DNA of 51,181 bases from an uncultured Lachnospiraceae bacterium. Its GTDB lineage: Bacteria; Bacillota; Clostridia; Lachnospirales; Lachnospiraceae. Positions 17,286-24,985 of the stretch are shown here, piece after piece (positions within the stretch are counted from its first letter, which is position 1; each line of letters opens with the position of its first letter). A model generated the notes under the pieces. It saw only the letters and a program-made list of their open reading frames with translations, was not told where the DNA came from and did no database searches. Position numbers and translations under genes: made by a program. The stretch spans positions 1 through 51,181 of the forward strand of contig CAJTTO010000031.1 of the NCBI GenBank assembly GCA_910579275.1, given 5' to 3'.

Positions 17286-18407
17286 ATGGGCAGACACGGA
17301 GAAAACATAAGACGCCGACAAAGTGACGGCAGATGGGAAGGGCGCTACAAGGTGTACCACGAGGAAAAAGGAAAGTATGTGTACCGCTCTGTATACGGGC
17401 ATACATATGACGAGGTCAAGAAAAAGCTTTTACTGGAAAAGCAAAGCGTTTATACAGACGAATCGGACTGTGCGCGGAACAATACGGACGAAATTGCTTT
17501 GTTTTCGCAGACGGCTTCCGAGTGGCTTGGTGATATCAGGAAAAAATGTAAGTATTCAACGTATGTGAAATATCTGACGATTTATCAAACACATTTGGAA
17601 AACATTCTGGGAAACTGCGTTTTGACAGAGATAACGGACTTAAAACTTCGAACAGAAATTCCCGAGCACTTATCAGAAACACTCTTAAGAAGTATTTATT
17701 TCATTACAAACCAAATTCTGCGGTATGCAAACAGCAACTATTATATAAATATACCCTTGCTGACAAGGAGTAATGTCAAAACGGACAGAAAGTCTGTGGA
17801 AACACTTTCGCTCGCGGAGCAGGAGAAGCTTTTTGGCTGTCTGTTTATGAATATGGACAAATACAAAGCTGCAGTCTCCTTTTCGCTGTATCTTGGACTG
17901 CGTCTCGGGGAAATATGCGCGTTAAAATGGTCGGACATTGACTTTGAAAATAAGACAGTTGCAGTAAACCAAACAGTACAGAGAATTGCCGCCATCAGTG
18001 GGAATAAGAAGACCGACCTTTTGGAAACCTGCCCCAAAAGCGATTCTTCCCGACGTATTATCCCCATTTCCTGTGACATCCTGCATATGCTTGACAAGAT
18101 CCAAAATAATCAAATGTATATTTTTGGCGGCGATAAGGCATTGGAACCAAGAACGATGCAGTACCAGTTCAAGCAGATCTTAAAGGAAGCAAAAATTTCC
18201 GACCGAAATTTTCATATCCTGCGCCACACATTTGCCACGAACTGTATTGAAAATGGCATTGATGTCAAAAGTCTGAGCGAGATTTTAGGGCATTCTGATG
18301 TCAAAATAACATTAAACCGCTATGTACATCCAACAATGAATGCCAAAAGAGTACAGCTGGAACTTCTGCGTGGCTTTTATGGTCAAATTCATGGTCAGGA
18401 TTTTTGA
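17286..18407 (+). CDS. Tyrosine recombinase (phage-integrase family)
   Basis: A 373-aa site-specific recombinase. The N-terminal region (about residues 5-50: RRRQSDGRWEGRYKVY, YGHTYDEVKKKL) resembles an AP2-like arm-binding domain. A SAM-like core-binding domain follows (about 75-155). The catalytic domain has Arg206 (LGLRLGE), His310-x2-Arg313 (HILRHTFAT), His336 (LGHSD) and nucleophile Tyr346 (NRYVHP). ATG17286 has AGGAGG just upstream. The gene is bracketed by two inverted 27-bp core-like sites with no other gene between them, so it may invert its own segment. Alternatively it is the integrase of a small mobile unit. No excisionase gene was recognised. Confidence 0.92.
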   Translation: MGRHGENIRRRQSDGRWEGRYKVYHEEKGKYVYRSVYGHTYDEVKKKLLLEKQSVYTDESDCARNNTDEIALFSQTASEWLGDIRKKCKYSTYVKYLTIYQTHLENILGNCVLTEITDLKLRTEIPEHLSETLLRSIYFITNQILRYANSNYYINIPLLTRSNVKTDRKSVETLSLAEQEKLFGCLFMNMDKYKAAVSFSLYLGLRLGEICALKWSDIDFENKTVAVNQTVQRIAAISGNKKTDLLETCPKSDSSRRIIPISCDILHMLDKIQNNQMYIFGGDKALEPRTMQYQFKQILKEAKISDRNFHILRHTFATNCIENGIDVKSLSEILGHSDVKITLNRYVHPTMNAKRVQLELLRGFYGQIHGQDF

Positions 18408-18439
18408 CGGATGCAGTATTTTACAACGCTGCAAAATAA

Positions 18440-18466
18440 TTTCGCAGAATGGGCACTTCTGCGAAA
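18440..18466 (+). repeat. Right recombinase-type inverted site
   Basis: TTTCGCAGAA (18440-18449), spacer TGGGCAC (18450-18456), TTCTGCGAAA (18457-18466): the exact reverse complement of the site at 16923-16949. It lies between the recombinase stop (18407) and the next start (18489). It is followed by TTTT, so as RNA it can also form a hairpin resembling a weak intrinsic terminator ahead of the TnpB-like gene. Confidence 0.85.
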
Positions 18467-18488
18467 TTTTCCACAGAAGGGTGAAAAA

Positions 18489-19844
18489 ATGTCCACAGGC
18501 AGCACCATAACGAAAACGGTCTGGCAGTACAGCGAACCGCTGCCGGATGAGACAATGGAGTTTCTAAGAGGCATTGCTGCTGACTGCTGCAAGGTCAAGA
18601 ACTATGTTTACGGGAAATATTCGGGGGTCAGGCACCTGAACAGCCTGACGCCTGTATACGGTATCCTGAATGAGATGCGCCGCTGCGGGCTGCGGGAACA
18701 GCTCAACCTCCCGGCAGTATACTATGAGCTTGCGGTGGCGGATGCCGTCACGGACATAAAGAGCAGCTGGGGCATTGTCAGAAACAGGGTCGGCGAGCGC
18801 ATCACTGCGAACGAGAACCTGACGGACAGTGACAGGCTCTATCTCAGGACGGTGCTCAAGATGAACGGTGTCTATGCGGCTGTCTTAAACCGACAGGAAT
18901 ATGAGATGCCGCGAAACGCAGCAGGGCTGGACATTGACGTAAATCGGCTGAACAACCTCCTGTGCAGGCTGACGCGGAGATACCTGACACGTCCCCGGAC
19001 GGACTGTGCGGACGCGTTCCGCATATCCCCGAACGGATATTCCTACAGGGACGGTGCAATCCGCATTGTGTGCAGGACGCCGCGGAAGAGGGTTTCCATA
19101 CCGCTGAGGGACGGCCGCACGTCGGACAGGCAGATAAACATACAGATCAGGCAGAATGACGTTGTGCTTGCTGTGCCGGTTGAGACGAGGATGCGGAGGC
19201 ATCCGGACTATACCGGGACGGTTTATGCCTATATAGGGAGCCGGGACATGCTCACGCTGTCAAATGGCCATGTCTATGGGGCGGCGCTGGAGGAGCTGAC
19301 CAACCCGGAGACGGAGCGCCTTGCAAGGAAAAACAGGGAGCGCCGCAGGATGTACACGGCCTATGCGCGCAGCGCCGAGGCGGGGGACGCCAGAAAGGCC
19401 GGGAACATAGAGGCGAACAACCTTGGAAGGGACAAGTACGACAGGCAGAAGGAGCGGGAGCGCCAGCGAACGACGACGTTCATCAACGCCGAAATCAACC
19501 GGATGATCCGGGATGAGAAGCCGGCAAGGATCGTGATAACGAGGGCGGTCACGAAAAACAGGACGAAGATATACGCAAAATCGGCAAACCGGAAGCTGGC
19601 AAGGACGTTCAACGGCTACATCAGGGAACGGATTGCCTACAAGTGCAGGCTCCATTCCATAGAGCTGGTGGAGATCAGTTCCAAAAATACGGGAAGTGCG
19701 TGTTCCTCATGCGGCTCCGAGGGGAAAAGGCAGGGGACGGCATTCGTGTGCGGGGCATGCGGCTATGCGGGCACGATCGCCCTGAATTCCGCAAGGAACA
19801 TACAACAAAAATACCAGATGGCTGACAGTGGCTCACATGTATGA
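18489..19844 (+). CDS. Nuclease-dead TnpB-like protein (TldR-like)
   Basis: A 451-aa protein with TnpB/Cas12 C-terminal architecture. The RuvC-I strand reads YAYIGSRDMLTLSNG, where the usual DxG Asp is Tyr248; RuvC-II reads RIVITRAV, with the usual Glu replaced by Thr351; RuvC-III reads CGYAGTIALNSARN, with the usual Asp replaced by Ala431. The zinc ribbon is intact (Cys405, Cys408, Cys421, Cys424). By my alignment all three catalytic acids are gone while the nucleic-acid-binding parts remain, the hallmark of TldR RNA-guided repressors. ATG18489 follows AGAAGGG by seven bases; the frame is open back to 18411. GC content is higher than in most neighbours. No TnpA transposase is present. A rearranged active site, known in some TnpB clades, is the main alternative. 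Confidence 0.8.
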   Translation: MSTGSTITKTVWQYSEPLPDETMEFLRGIAADCCKVKNYVYGKYSGVRHLNSLTPVYGILNEMRRCGLREQLNLPAVYYELAVADAVTDIKSSWGIVRNRVGERITANENLTDSDRLYLRTVLKMNGVYAAVLNRQEYEMPRNAAGLDIDVNRLNNLLCRLTRRYLTRPRTDCADAFRISPNGYSYRDGAIRIVCRTPRKRVSIPLRDGRTSDRQINIQIRQNDVVLAVPVETRMRRHPDYTGTVYAYIGSRDMLTLSNGHVYGAALEELTNPETERLARKNRERRRMYTAYARSAEAGDARKAGNIEANNLGRDKYDRQKERERQRTTTFINAEINRMIRDEKPARIVITRAVTKNRTKIYAKSANRKLARTFNGYIRERIAYKCRLHSIELVEISSKNTGSACSSCGSEGKRQGTAFVCGACGYAGTIALNSARNIQQKYQMADSGSHV

Positions 19845-20060
19845 ACTGTGAACAAATGGTCCTGAGACGATTTTACCGTGGAATGGGGCGCAGTGCAATA
19901 CATTGACATAGACAATCCGGCATGCCGGATGAAGCAAAGAGTCGGCATTGGCTAAGCTGCGCGCAGCAGCTTTCGGGTATGCCAGGACCGCGGCTTACGC
20001 GGAGCGAAGCGGACTTGTGCGGGGGCACGGGATCCGCAGACAGAGATGTCCCGATAATAC
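19845..20060 (+). ncRNA. Candidate guide-RNA (omega-RNA-like) region
   Basis: The stretch after the TnpB-like stop is GC-rich, non-coding and strongly self-complementary: CCGGCATGCCGG near 19918, AAGCTGC/GCAGCTT around 19955-19972, and a CCGCG/CGCGG pair with a GTGC/GCAC pair near 19988-20027. In TnpB and TldR systems the guide RNA scaffold begins at or beyond the 3' end of the protein gene and ends in the guide. Location and structure fit, but the boundary between scaffold and guide cannot be set by eye. An open frame from ATG19922 into the next gene crosses this region but has no ribosome site. Confidence 0.45.
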
Positions 20061-20100
20061 ATATGATTATAAATACCATCCTTGGGAAACAAGGCAATCT

Positions 20101-20166
20101 CATACTTTACACCGGAGATTTTTGGTGCGGACTGTCAGGGACGGGACGTGTCTGGTGCAAAGTATG
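20101..20166 (+). promoter_or_regulatory. Leader hairpin before the glycan locus
   Basis: CATACTTTACACC (20101-20113) pairs with GGTGCAAAGTATG (20154-20166) at 12 of 13 positions, enclosing a 40-base loop. It lies 40 bp before the first glycan gene and would be in its leader RNA. A possible -10 (TATGAT or TATAAA near 20060-20072) is upstream. No T run follows, so it is not an ordinary terminator. Confidence 0.4.
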
Positions 20167-20206
20167 GGACTGCCTTATGCCATGCAGCACAGAAACGGGG
20201 AGGACT

Positions 20207-21580
20207 ATGAGAGAGGCGCAGAGGAAACAGGCGGAGGAACTGGTCAGGCAGATGGGGGAGGCGCATGACCAGATAAAAAAGTACATGGAGCAGGGCAGCA
20301 GCCTGCTGGCGATGGCGCTTCTGGAGGAGTGCCAGAACGGCGGGATTACGGTGGGAACCCTGATAGAAAAGACGGAGGGGGAAGGACATCCGACCGTATT
20401 GCTTTTGGAGGGGTACTGCGAGCTTGCCTACCGCATACATGAGGATCTGGCAGGACAGGGGGAGATGAACGCCAATAAGGCGCACAAGGTTCTGCGGCAG
20501 AAGCTGACGAAAGTGGAAAACAGCATCCGCAATGACATAAGAATCAGGACGGAGGTCGTATTCCTTCCGTACAAGGCGAGCATGTGGGACAGTTTGGAGA
20601 GCGTGTGGATGGCAGCCGACGCGGACGAGAACTGCGATGCATATGTCATTCCGCTTCCCTATTTCGACAAGAACCCGGACGGGAGCTTTCGCGAGATGCA
20701 CTATGAGGGTGACCAGTACCCGGAATATGTGCCGGTCACGAAATACGATGCGTATGACTTTGCGGCGCGCCGGCCGGATGCGATTTATATACATAGTGCG
20801 TATGATGACTGGAATCTTGTCACGAGTGTGCATCCTTTTTTTTATTCCGGTCATTTGAAAAAGTTTACGGACATGCTTGTCTATATACCGTATTTTGTGC
20901 TGGAGGAAATAAAACCATGCAACAACGCGATGATAGAAAACATGAAACATTTCTGCACACTTCCGGGTGTTTTCAAGGCAGATAAAGTCATTGTCCAATC
21001 AGAGGATATGCGGCAAGTATATATCAAAGTTCTCATGAACGCGGCGAATGACCATAGTGAGGCAGTTGAGAAATACTGGACGGATAAGGTAATGGGTCTG
21101 GGATCACCCAAGCTCGACAGGCTGGCGGATATAAAAAGAGAGGATATTCTGATACCGGACGAATGGATGGAGATTATCCGGAAACCGGACGGGAGCCGGA
21201 AGAAAGTTATTTTCTATAATACGAGTATTGCAGGACTGCTTCAGTACAATGAACAGGCTTTGGAAAAAATGGAGCATGTTTTTCGGGTATTCAAGGAAAA
21301 TCAGGATACAGCAGCGCTTTTATGGAGACCACATCCGCTTGTAAAAGCTACGGTGGAAAGCATGCGCCCGCAGCTTTGGACGAAATACGATAAATTAGTT
21401 GCAGATTACAGGAAGGGCAGATGGGGAATCTATGATGATACGGCAGACCTCAATCGGGCAATTGAAATAAGCGATGCGTATTATGGGGATGGAAGTTCAA
21501 TCGTGCACTTGTACCAGCAGACAGGAAAACCTGTCATGATACAGAATGTAAACGTCTTAAATGAAATAAGGAACGTATGA
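20207..21580 (+). CDS. CDP-glycerol glycerophosphotransferase-like protein
   Basis: A 457-aa cytoplasmic protein. The first 120 residues are helical. The remainder resembles the GT-B fold of the TagB/TagF family, with YIPYFVLEE, FKADKVIVQSEDMR, VMGLGSPKLDRL, VIFYNTSIAGLL, LLWRPHPLV and DAYYGDGSSIVHLY. The RPHP and D/S-S motifs are the donor-binding signatures of glycerophosphate or ribitol-phosphate transferases. It may add polyol-phosphate to a glycan or teichoic-type chain; two TarI-like cytidylyltransferases at the end of the locus could supply an activated donor. ATG20207 follows GGGGAGG. It is the first gene of the glycan locus. Confidence 0.72.
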   Translation: MREAQRKQAEELVRQMGEAHDQIKKYMEQGSSLLAMALLEECQNGGITVGTLIEKTEGEGHPTVLLLEGYCELAYRIHEDLAGQGEMNANKAHKVLRQKLTKVENSIRNDIRIRTEVVFLPYKASMWDSLESVWMAADADENCDAYVIPLPYFDKNPDGSFREMHYEGDQYPEYVPVTKYDAYDFAARRPDAIYIHSAYDDWNLVTSVHPFFYSGHLKKFTDMLVYIPYFVLEEIKPCNNAMIENMKHFCTLPGVFKADKVIVQSEDMRQVYIKVLMNAANDHSEAVEKYWTDKVMGLGSPKLDRLADIKREDILIPDEWMEIIRKPDGSRKKVIFYNTSIAGLLQYNEQALEKMEHVFRVFKENQDTAALLWRPHPLVKATVESMRPQLWTKYDKLVADYRKGRWGIYDDTADLNRAIEISDAYYGDGSSIVHLYQQTGKPVMIQNVNVLNEIRNV

Positions 21581-21632
21581 ACTTAGAAATGGCTAACAAG
21601 TAATTTATTAATAGTTCCTTAGGAAAATCAGG

Positions 21633-22136
21633 ATGAAACAGAAAGATATAAGATATTGGAACAATATAAAGGTTGTCATAAGTGATTTTGACGGCGTTAT
21701 GACGGATAACCGCGTATGGATTGACGAATCAGGAAAAGAAATGGTATGCGTTAACCGGGCTGATGGATTGGCAGTACATATGCTTCGGCAGATGGGTGTC
21801 GAGTTGGTGATAATGTCAACGGAAAAAAATGGGGTCGTGGCAAGAAGAGCCGAAAAATTAAACGTAGCGTGTATACAAAGCATTTCGGATAAAGCCAAGT
21901 GCTTGAAAGAATATTGTGCGGAGCATCAGCTTTCTTTACAAAATGTAGCTTACATAGGAAACGACATAAATGATTTCGGAGCGTTGGCGCTTGCGGGGAT
22001 AAAAATTGTGCCGAGTGACGCGTATGAAGAAGTACGAACCATTGCGGATTATGTGACAAAGGCAATGGGCGGGCAGGGGGTAATACGCGAGGTCGCCGGC
22101 ATACTGAAACAATTAAAAAGCGATAAGGGAATATGA
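21633..22136 (+). CDS. KdsC-like HAD phosphatase
   Basis: A 167-aa HAD-superfamily hydrolase of the KdsC / CMP-sugar synthetase C-terminal type. Motif I is ISDFDGVMTDN, motif II is MSTEKNG (Ser/Thr), the Lys motif is near SISDKAKCL, and motif III-IV is IGNDINDFGAL. KdsC-type enzymes dephosphorylate 8- or 9-phosphate sugar acids made by KdsA/NeuB-type synthases, and a NeuB-type gene starts one base after its stop. It therefore probably handles the phosphorylated nonulosonate-like product. Tetrameric assembly is typical of the family. Confidence 0.85.
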   Translation: MKQKDIRYWNNIKVVISDFDGVMTDNRVWIDESGKEMVCVNRADGLAVHMLRQMGVELVIMSTEKNGVVARRAEKLNVACIQSISDKAKCLKEYCAEHQLSLQNVAYIGNDINDFGALALAGIKIVPSDAYEEVRTIADYVTKAMGGQGVIREVAGILKQLKSDKGI

Positions 22137-22137
22137 G

Positions 22138-23019
22138 ATGGCAAACAAAGAGATTAAGCTAGGGGGCTATGTGGTTAATGAAAGTTCCTTTCCTTATATC
22201 ATTGCGGAAATAGGAATTAACCACAACGGCGATATACAGATTGCAAAAAAGCTGATAGATGCTGCGAATGCGTGCCTGTGGGACTGTGTCAAGTTCCAGA
22301 AAAGGGAACCGGACATTGCAGTTCCTGAGGCACAGAAGAACATATTGCGCGACACGCCGTGGGGAAGGATTACATATCTGGAATATAAGAAAAAGATTGA
22401 ATTTGGCAAAGAGGAGTATGACTACATAGATAAGTACTGTAACGACAAACCGATTGCATGGACTGCCTCGCCGTGGGATATTCCCAGTCTGGAATTTTTA
22501 CTGGACTATGATCTGCCGTTTCTAAAAATCGCTTCGGCAAGCAATTCGGACAAGGATTTGATGCGTTTGGCATGTAAGAGTGGAAAACCTCTATTGGTTT
22601 CAACGGGGATGAGCACGCTGGAAGAGATTGACGAATTAGTCGGCTTTCTGGAAAACTTTTCGGACGGCAATTATATATTGCTCCATACCAATTCGGAATA
22701 TCCGACTCCGCCTGCGGATATCAATTTAAAAATGATAAAAACGCTGCGGGACAGGTACAACTGCCTGGTGGGTTACAGCGGCCATGAAATAGATTTGGAA
22801 CCGACTGTTGTAGCCGTATCGCTAGGCGCAAAAGTGATAGAAAGACATGTTACATTAGACCACAAAATGTGGGGAACTGACCAGGCAGCAAGCCTGTCCG
22901 TTGCGGCGATGGCAATGCTGCAGGGAAGGATGCGTGAGATATTGACGATGCTCGGAACAGGAGACAAAGTCATTACGGAAAAGGAACAGGAAGTAAGGAA
23001 AAAGCTTAGGGGAAAATGA
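22138..23019 (+). CDS. NeuB-family sialic-acid-type synthase without SAF domain
   Basis: A 293-aa TIM-barrel synthase of the NeuB/SpsE group, which condenses phosphoenolpyruvate with a hexosamine-type acceptor. Family features are IIAEIGINHNGDIQIAKKLI, VKFQKR, WTASPWD, LPFLKIASAS, LLVSTGMST, LLHTNSEYPTP, GYSGHE and VIERHVTLD. NeuB proteins normally carry a C-terminal antifreeze-like (SAF) domain of about 60 residues that caps the partner active site. Here the protein stops at VRKKLRGK, exactly where that domain would start, and no remnant follows in any frame I could see. The next gene overlaps by 4 bp. The product could be a sialic, legionaminic or other sugar acid; identity is not fixed. 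Confidence 0.85.
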   Translation: MANKEIKLGGYVVNESSFPYIIAEIGINHNGDIQIAKKLIDAANACLWDCVKFQKREPDIAVPEAQKNILRDTPWGRITYLEYKKKIEFGKEEYDYIDKYCNDKPIAWTASPWDIPSLEFLLDYDLPFLKIASASNSDKDLMRLACKSGKPLLVSTGMSTLEEIDELVGFLENFSDGNYILLHTNSEYPTPPADINLKMIKTLRDRYNCLVGYSGHEIDLEPTVVAVSLGAKVIERHVTLDHKMWGTDQAASLSVAAMAMLQGRMREILTMLGTGDKVITEKEQEVRKKLRGK

Positions 23020-23894
23020 TGGAATGCATATTGTGTGGCAATCAATATTTTGATTGTATTCATAGAGGAACCCGTGACGTTTCGAATATTAATGTTATGA
23101 GATGCAGGAAATGTGGTATGGTTCAGCTGGACTGTAAAGGAGACAACTCAGAAGAAAAGTATGCAGAAGGCGGAATGCTTGAAAACGCATATGCTGCAAT
23201 TACAAATATGACATCAGATATGACATGGGAACAATGGATAGAAGAAACAAAAGACGATGATGACAGAAGATATAATGAACTGAAGGATATATGCACGGGA
23301 AAAAGGGTATTGGAATTTGGATGCGGAAATGGCGGATTTTTGCGGAGAATGAAAGCGCATGCAGACTGCGTTACCGGAATTGAACTCATGGATGAGGCAA
23401 GGGAGTATATCGCAGAAGAAGGAATACAAGTATATCGTAACCCGGATGAAGTGGAGGGGAAATACGATATCGTATGCATGTTTATGGTGATTGAACATTT
23501 AAACAATCCAGACATGCACTTGGCCAAAATAAAAAGGATAATGACTGAAGACGGCATATTGATATGCGAAACACCGAATGCACATGATGCGCTTATAACA
23601 AAATATAAATGCAAGGCATTTGAGGATTTTACATATTGGAGTAAACACGTATTACTGTTTGACTCTGAGACATTAGAAAGACTGATGCGAAAGAATGGTT
23701 TTTCGACAATACGGAATACGCAAATTCAAAGATATTCTTTGGCAAATCATTTATATTGGCTATCAAATGGAAAGCCCGGCGGGCATATGCGGTGGAAAGA
23801 TTTTAGTAATGAGAAAATGAACAATTTATATGCGGAGTGTCTGATTGCACATGATATGGCAGACACGTTATGGTATGTTGGAAAAAAATTATAA
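23016..23894 (+). CDS. SAM-dependent methyltransferase with N-terminal zinc ribbon
   Basis: A 292-aa protein. Cys4-x2-Cys7 (after MMECILCGN) and CRKC around residue 30 form a treble-cleft or ribbon-like metal site, as in sugar C-methyltransferase relatives. The class I methyltransferase core follows with motif I VLEFGCGNGGFL, an acidic post-I residue in GIEL, motif IV YDIVCMFMVIEHL and a post-IV GILICETPN. It is translationally coupled to the NeuB-type gene (ATGATG overlap). It probably methylates a sugar intermediate or a sugar in the glycan; C-, N- or O-methylation cannot be distinguished. Confidence 0.8.
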   Translation: MMECILCGNQYFDCIHRGTRDVSNINVMRCRKCGMVQLDCKGDNSEEKYAEGGMLENAYAAITNMTSDMTWEQWIEETKDDDDRRYNELKDICTGKRVLEFGCGNGGFLRRMKAHADCVTGIELMDEAREYIAEEGIQVYRNPDEVEGKYDIVCMFMVIEHLNNPDMHLAKIKRIMTEDGILICETPNAHDALITKYKCKAFEDFTYWSKHVLLFDSETLERLMRKNGFSTIRNTQIQRYSLANHLYWLSNGKPGGHMRWKDFSNEKMNNLYAECLIAHDMADTLWYVGKKL

Positions 23895-23923
23895 AGAAAT
23901 TGTTTCATATGTGGGGGCTGGAA

Positions 23924-24985
23924 ATGTTAGACATTAATTTTTACATGAAATTTGACGAAGTTATCAAAACGATAGAATCCCATCAAATATCAGGCAGTAA
24001 GCGGATATTTGACGAGCTTGAGAAAATCAGGAGCAGCAATCCAATAATATACAATATTGAGACAACGAACCGGTGCAACATGCGCTGCAAGATGTGTCCG
24101 AGGACTACTATGATGACCAGAAGGATAGAGGATATCGACCGGAAGACATTTGAAAAAGTGGTGGAGCAGATCAAGCCGCATGATGCTGACACATGGCAGA
24201 AATGGAAAAAATATTGTGAAGAAAAATATGGGATTTGCGAAGATGATGCGCCCAGTGAGAATCATTTCTTTCTGTATGTTATTTCCAAGGTAATACAGCT
24301 GCACGGATATGGGGATCCGCTTCTCGACAAAAACATGCATGAATATATTAAAATCCTGCACAGCAGGGGATTTTATTCGTATTTCAGCTGTAATCCTGCA
24401 AACATTAATCTGGAACTGACATATAAAATGCTGGATGCAGGTCTTGACTATATTAAATATTCCATCGAGAGTGTCGATGATGCTGTTCACAAAACAATAC
24501 GTGGAGAGCAGAGCAATTTTTCAGAGAGCTATCAAAAAATACAGGAAGTGCTGGCATATAAGCATAAGAATAACCTGCACACGACAGTCGTGATTACCAT
24601 GCTTGATCTGAACAGGACAAACCAACAGGAGGATTACGAGAAGTTGATGAGGGCATTTGATGGGCTGGATGTGTATATTTATTTAAAAAGCGAAGACTGT
24701 CAATGGTATAGAAAAGATTTCCACGGGACAAAATCAATACACTGGTCGGAGGTCTGCAAACATCCATGGATGACAATGACGATTAAGTCCAATGGTGAGG
24801 CAGCAATGTGTATGGAAGACTTTAATAACGAAATCGTTTTTGGGAATGTACATAACCAGTCTTTGAAAGAAATATGGGATGGTGAGGAATACAGACAGTT
24901 CAGAAAAGACCATATCGAGCTGAAAAAAGGGATAAAGTGTAACGGACAGTGTGATATGAAGCTCATAGGAGAATGTTTATTATGA
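23924..24985 (+). CDS. Radical SAM protein with SPASM-like C-terminus
   Basis: A 353-aa radical SAM enzyme. TTNRCNMRCKMCPR holds the CxxxCxxC cluster ligands for the SAM-cleaving [4Fe-4S]. LHGYGDPLL corresponds to the GGE-type SAM site. A C-terminal region with CKHPWMTMTIKSNGEAAMC and CNGQCDMK resembles a SPASM/Twitch auxiliary cluster domain. I chose ATG23924 after GGGGGCTGGAA; the upstream frame overlaps the methyltransferase. Its stop overlaps the next start (ATGA). In glycan loci such enzymes can carry out sugar epimerisation, dehydration or other radical chemistry. The substrate is unknown. Confidence 0.82.
   Translation: MLDINFYMKFDEVIKTIESHQISGSKRIFDELEKIRSSNPIIYNIETTNRCNMRCKMCPRTTMMTRRIEDIDRKTFEKVVEQIKPHDADTWQKWKKYCEEKYGICEDDAPSENHFFLYVISKVIQLHGYGDPLLDKNMHEYIKILHSRGFYSYFSCNPANINLELTYKMLDAGLDYIKYSIESVDDAVHKTIRGEQSNFSESYQKIQEVLAYKHKNNLHTTVVITMLDLNRTNQQEDYEKLMRAFDGLDVYIYLKSEDCQWYRKDFHGTKSIHWSEVCKHPWMTMTIKSNGEAAMCMEDFNNEIVFGNVHNQSLKEIWDGEEYRQFRKDHIELKKGIKCNGQCDMKLIGECLL

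Noticed and set aside
18411..18488. In-frame upstream extension of the TnpB-like gene to ATG18411, crossing the right inverted site
   Set aside because: ATG18489 has AGAAGGG at ideal spacing, and the extension is unlike TnpB N-termini. If used it would let inversion change the N-terminus, but nothing supports it.
19922..20206. Extension of the first glycan gene upstream to ATG19922
   Set aside because: The added sequence is low quality, crosses GC-rich hairpins and lacks a ribosome site. ATG20207 has GGGGAGG.
17286..20206. Prophage or integrative element interpretation of the recombinase cassette
   Set aside because: No phage structural, replication, relaxase or excisionase gene and no direct attachment repeats were found; the sites flanking the recombinase are inverted, not direct.
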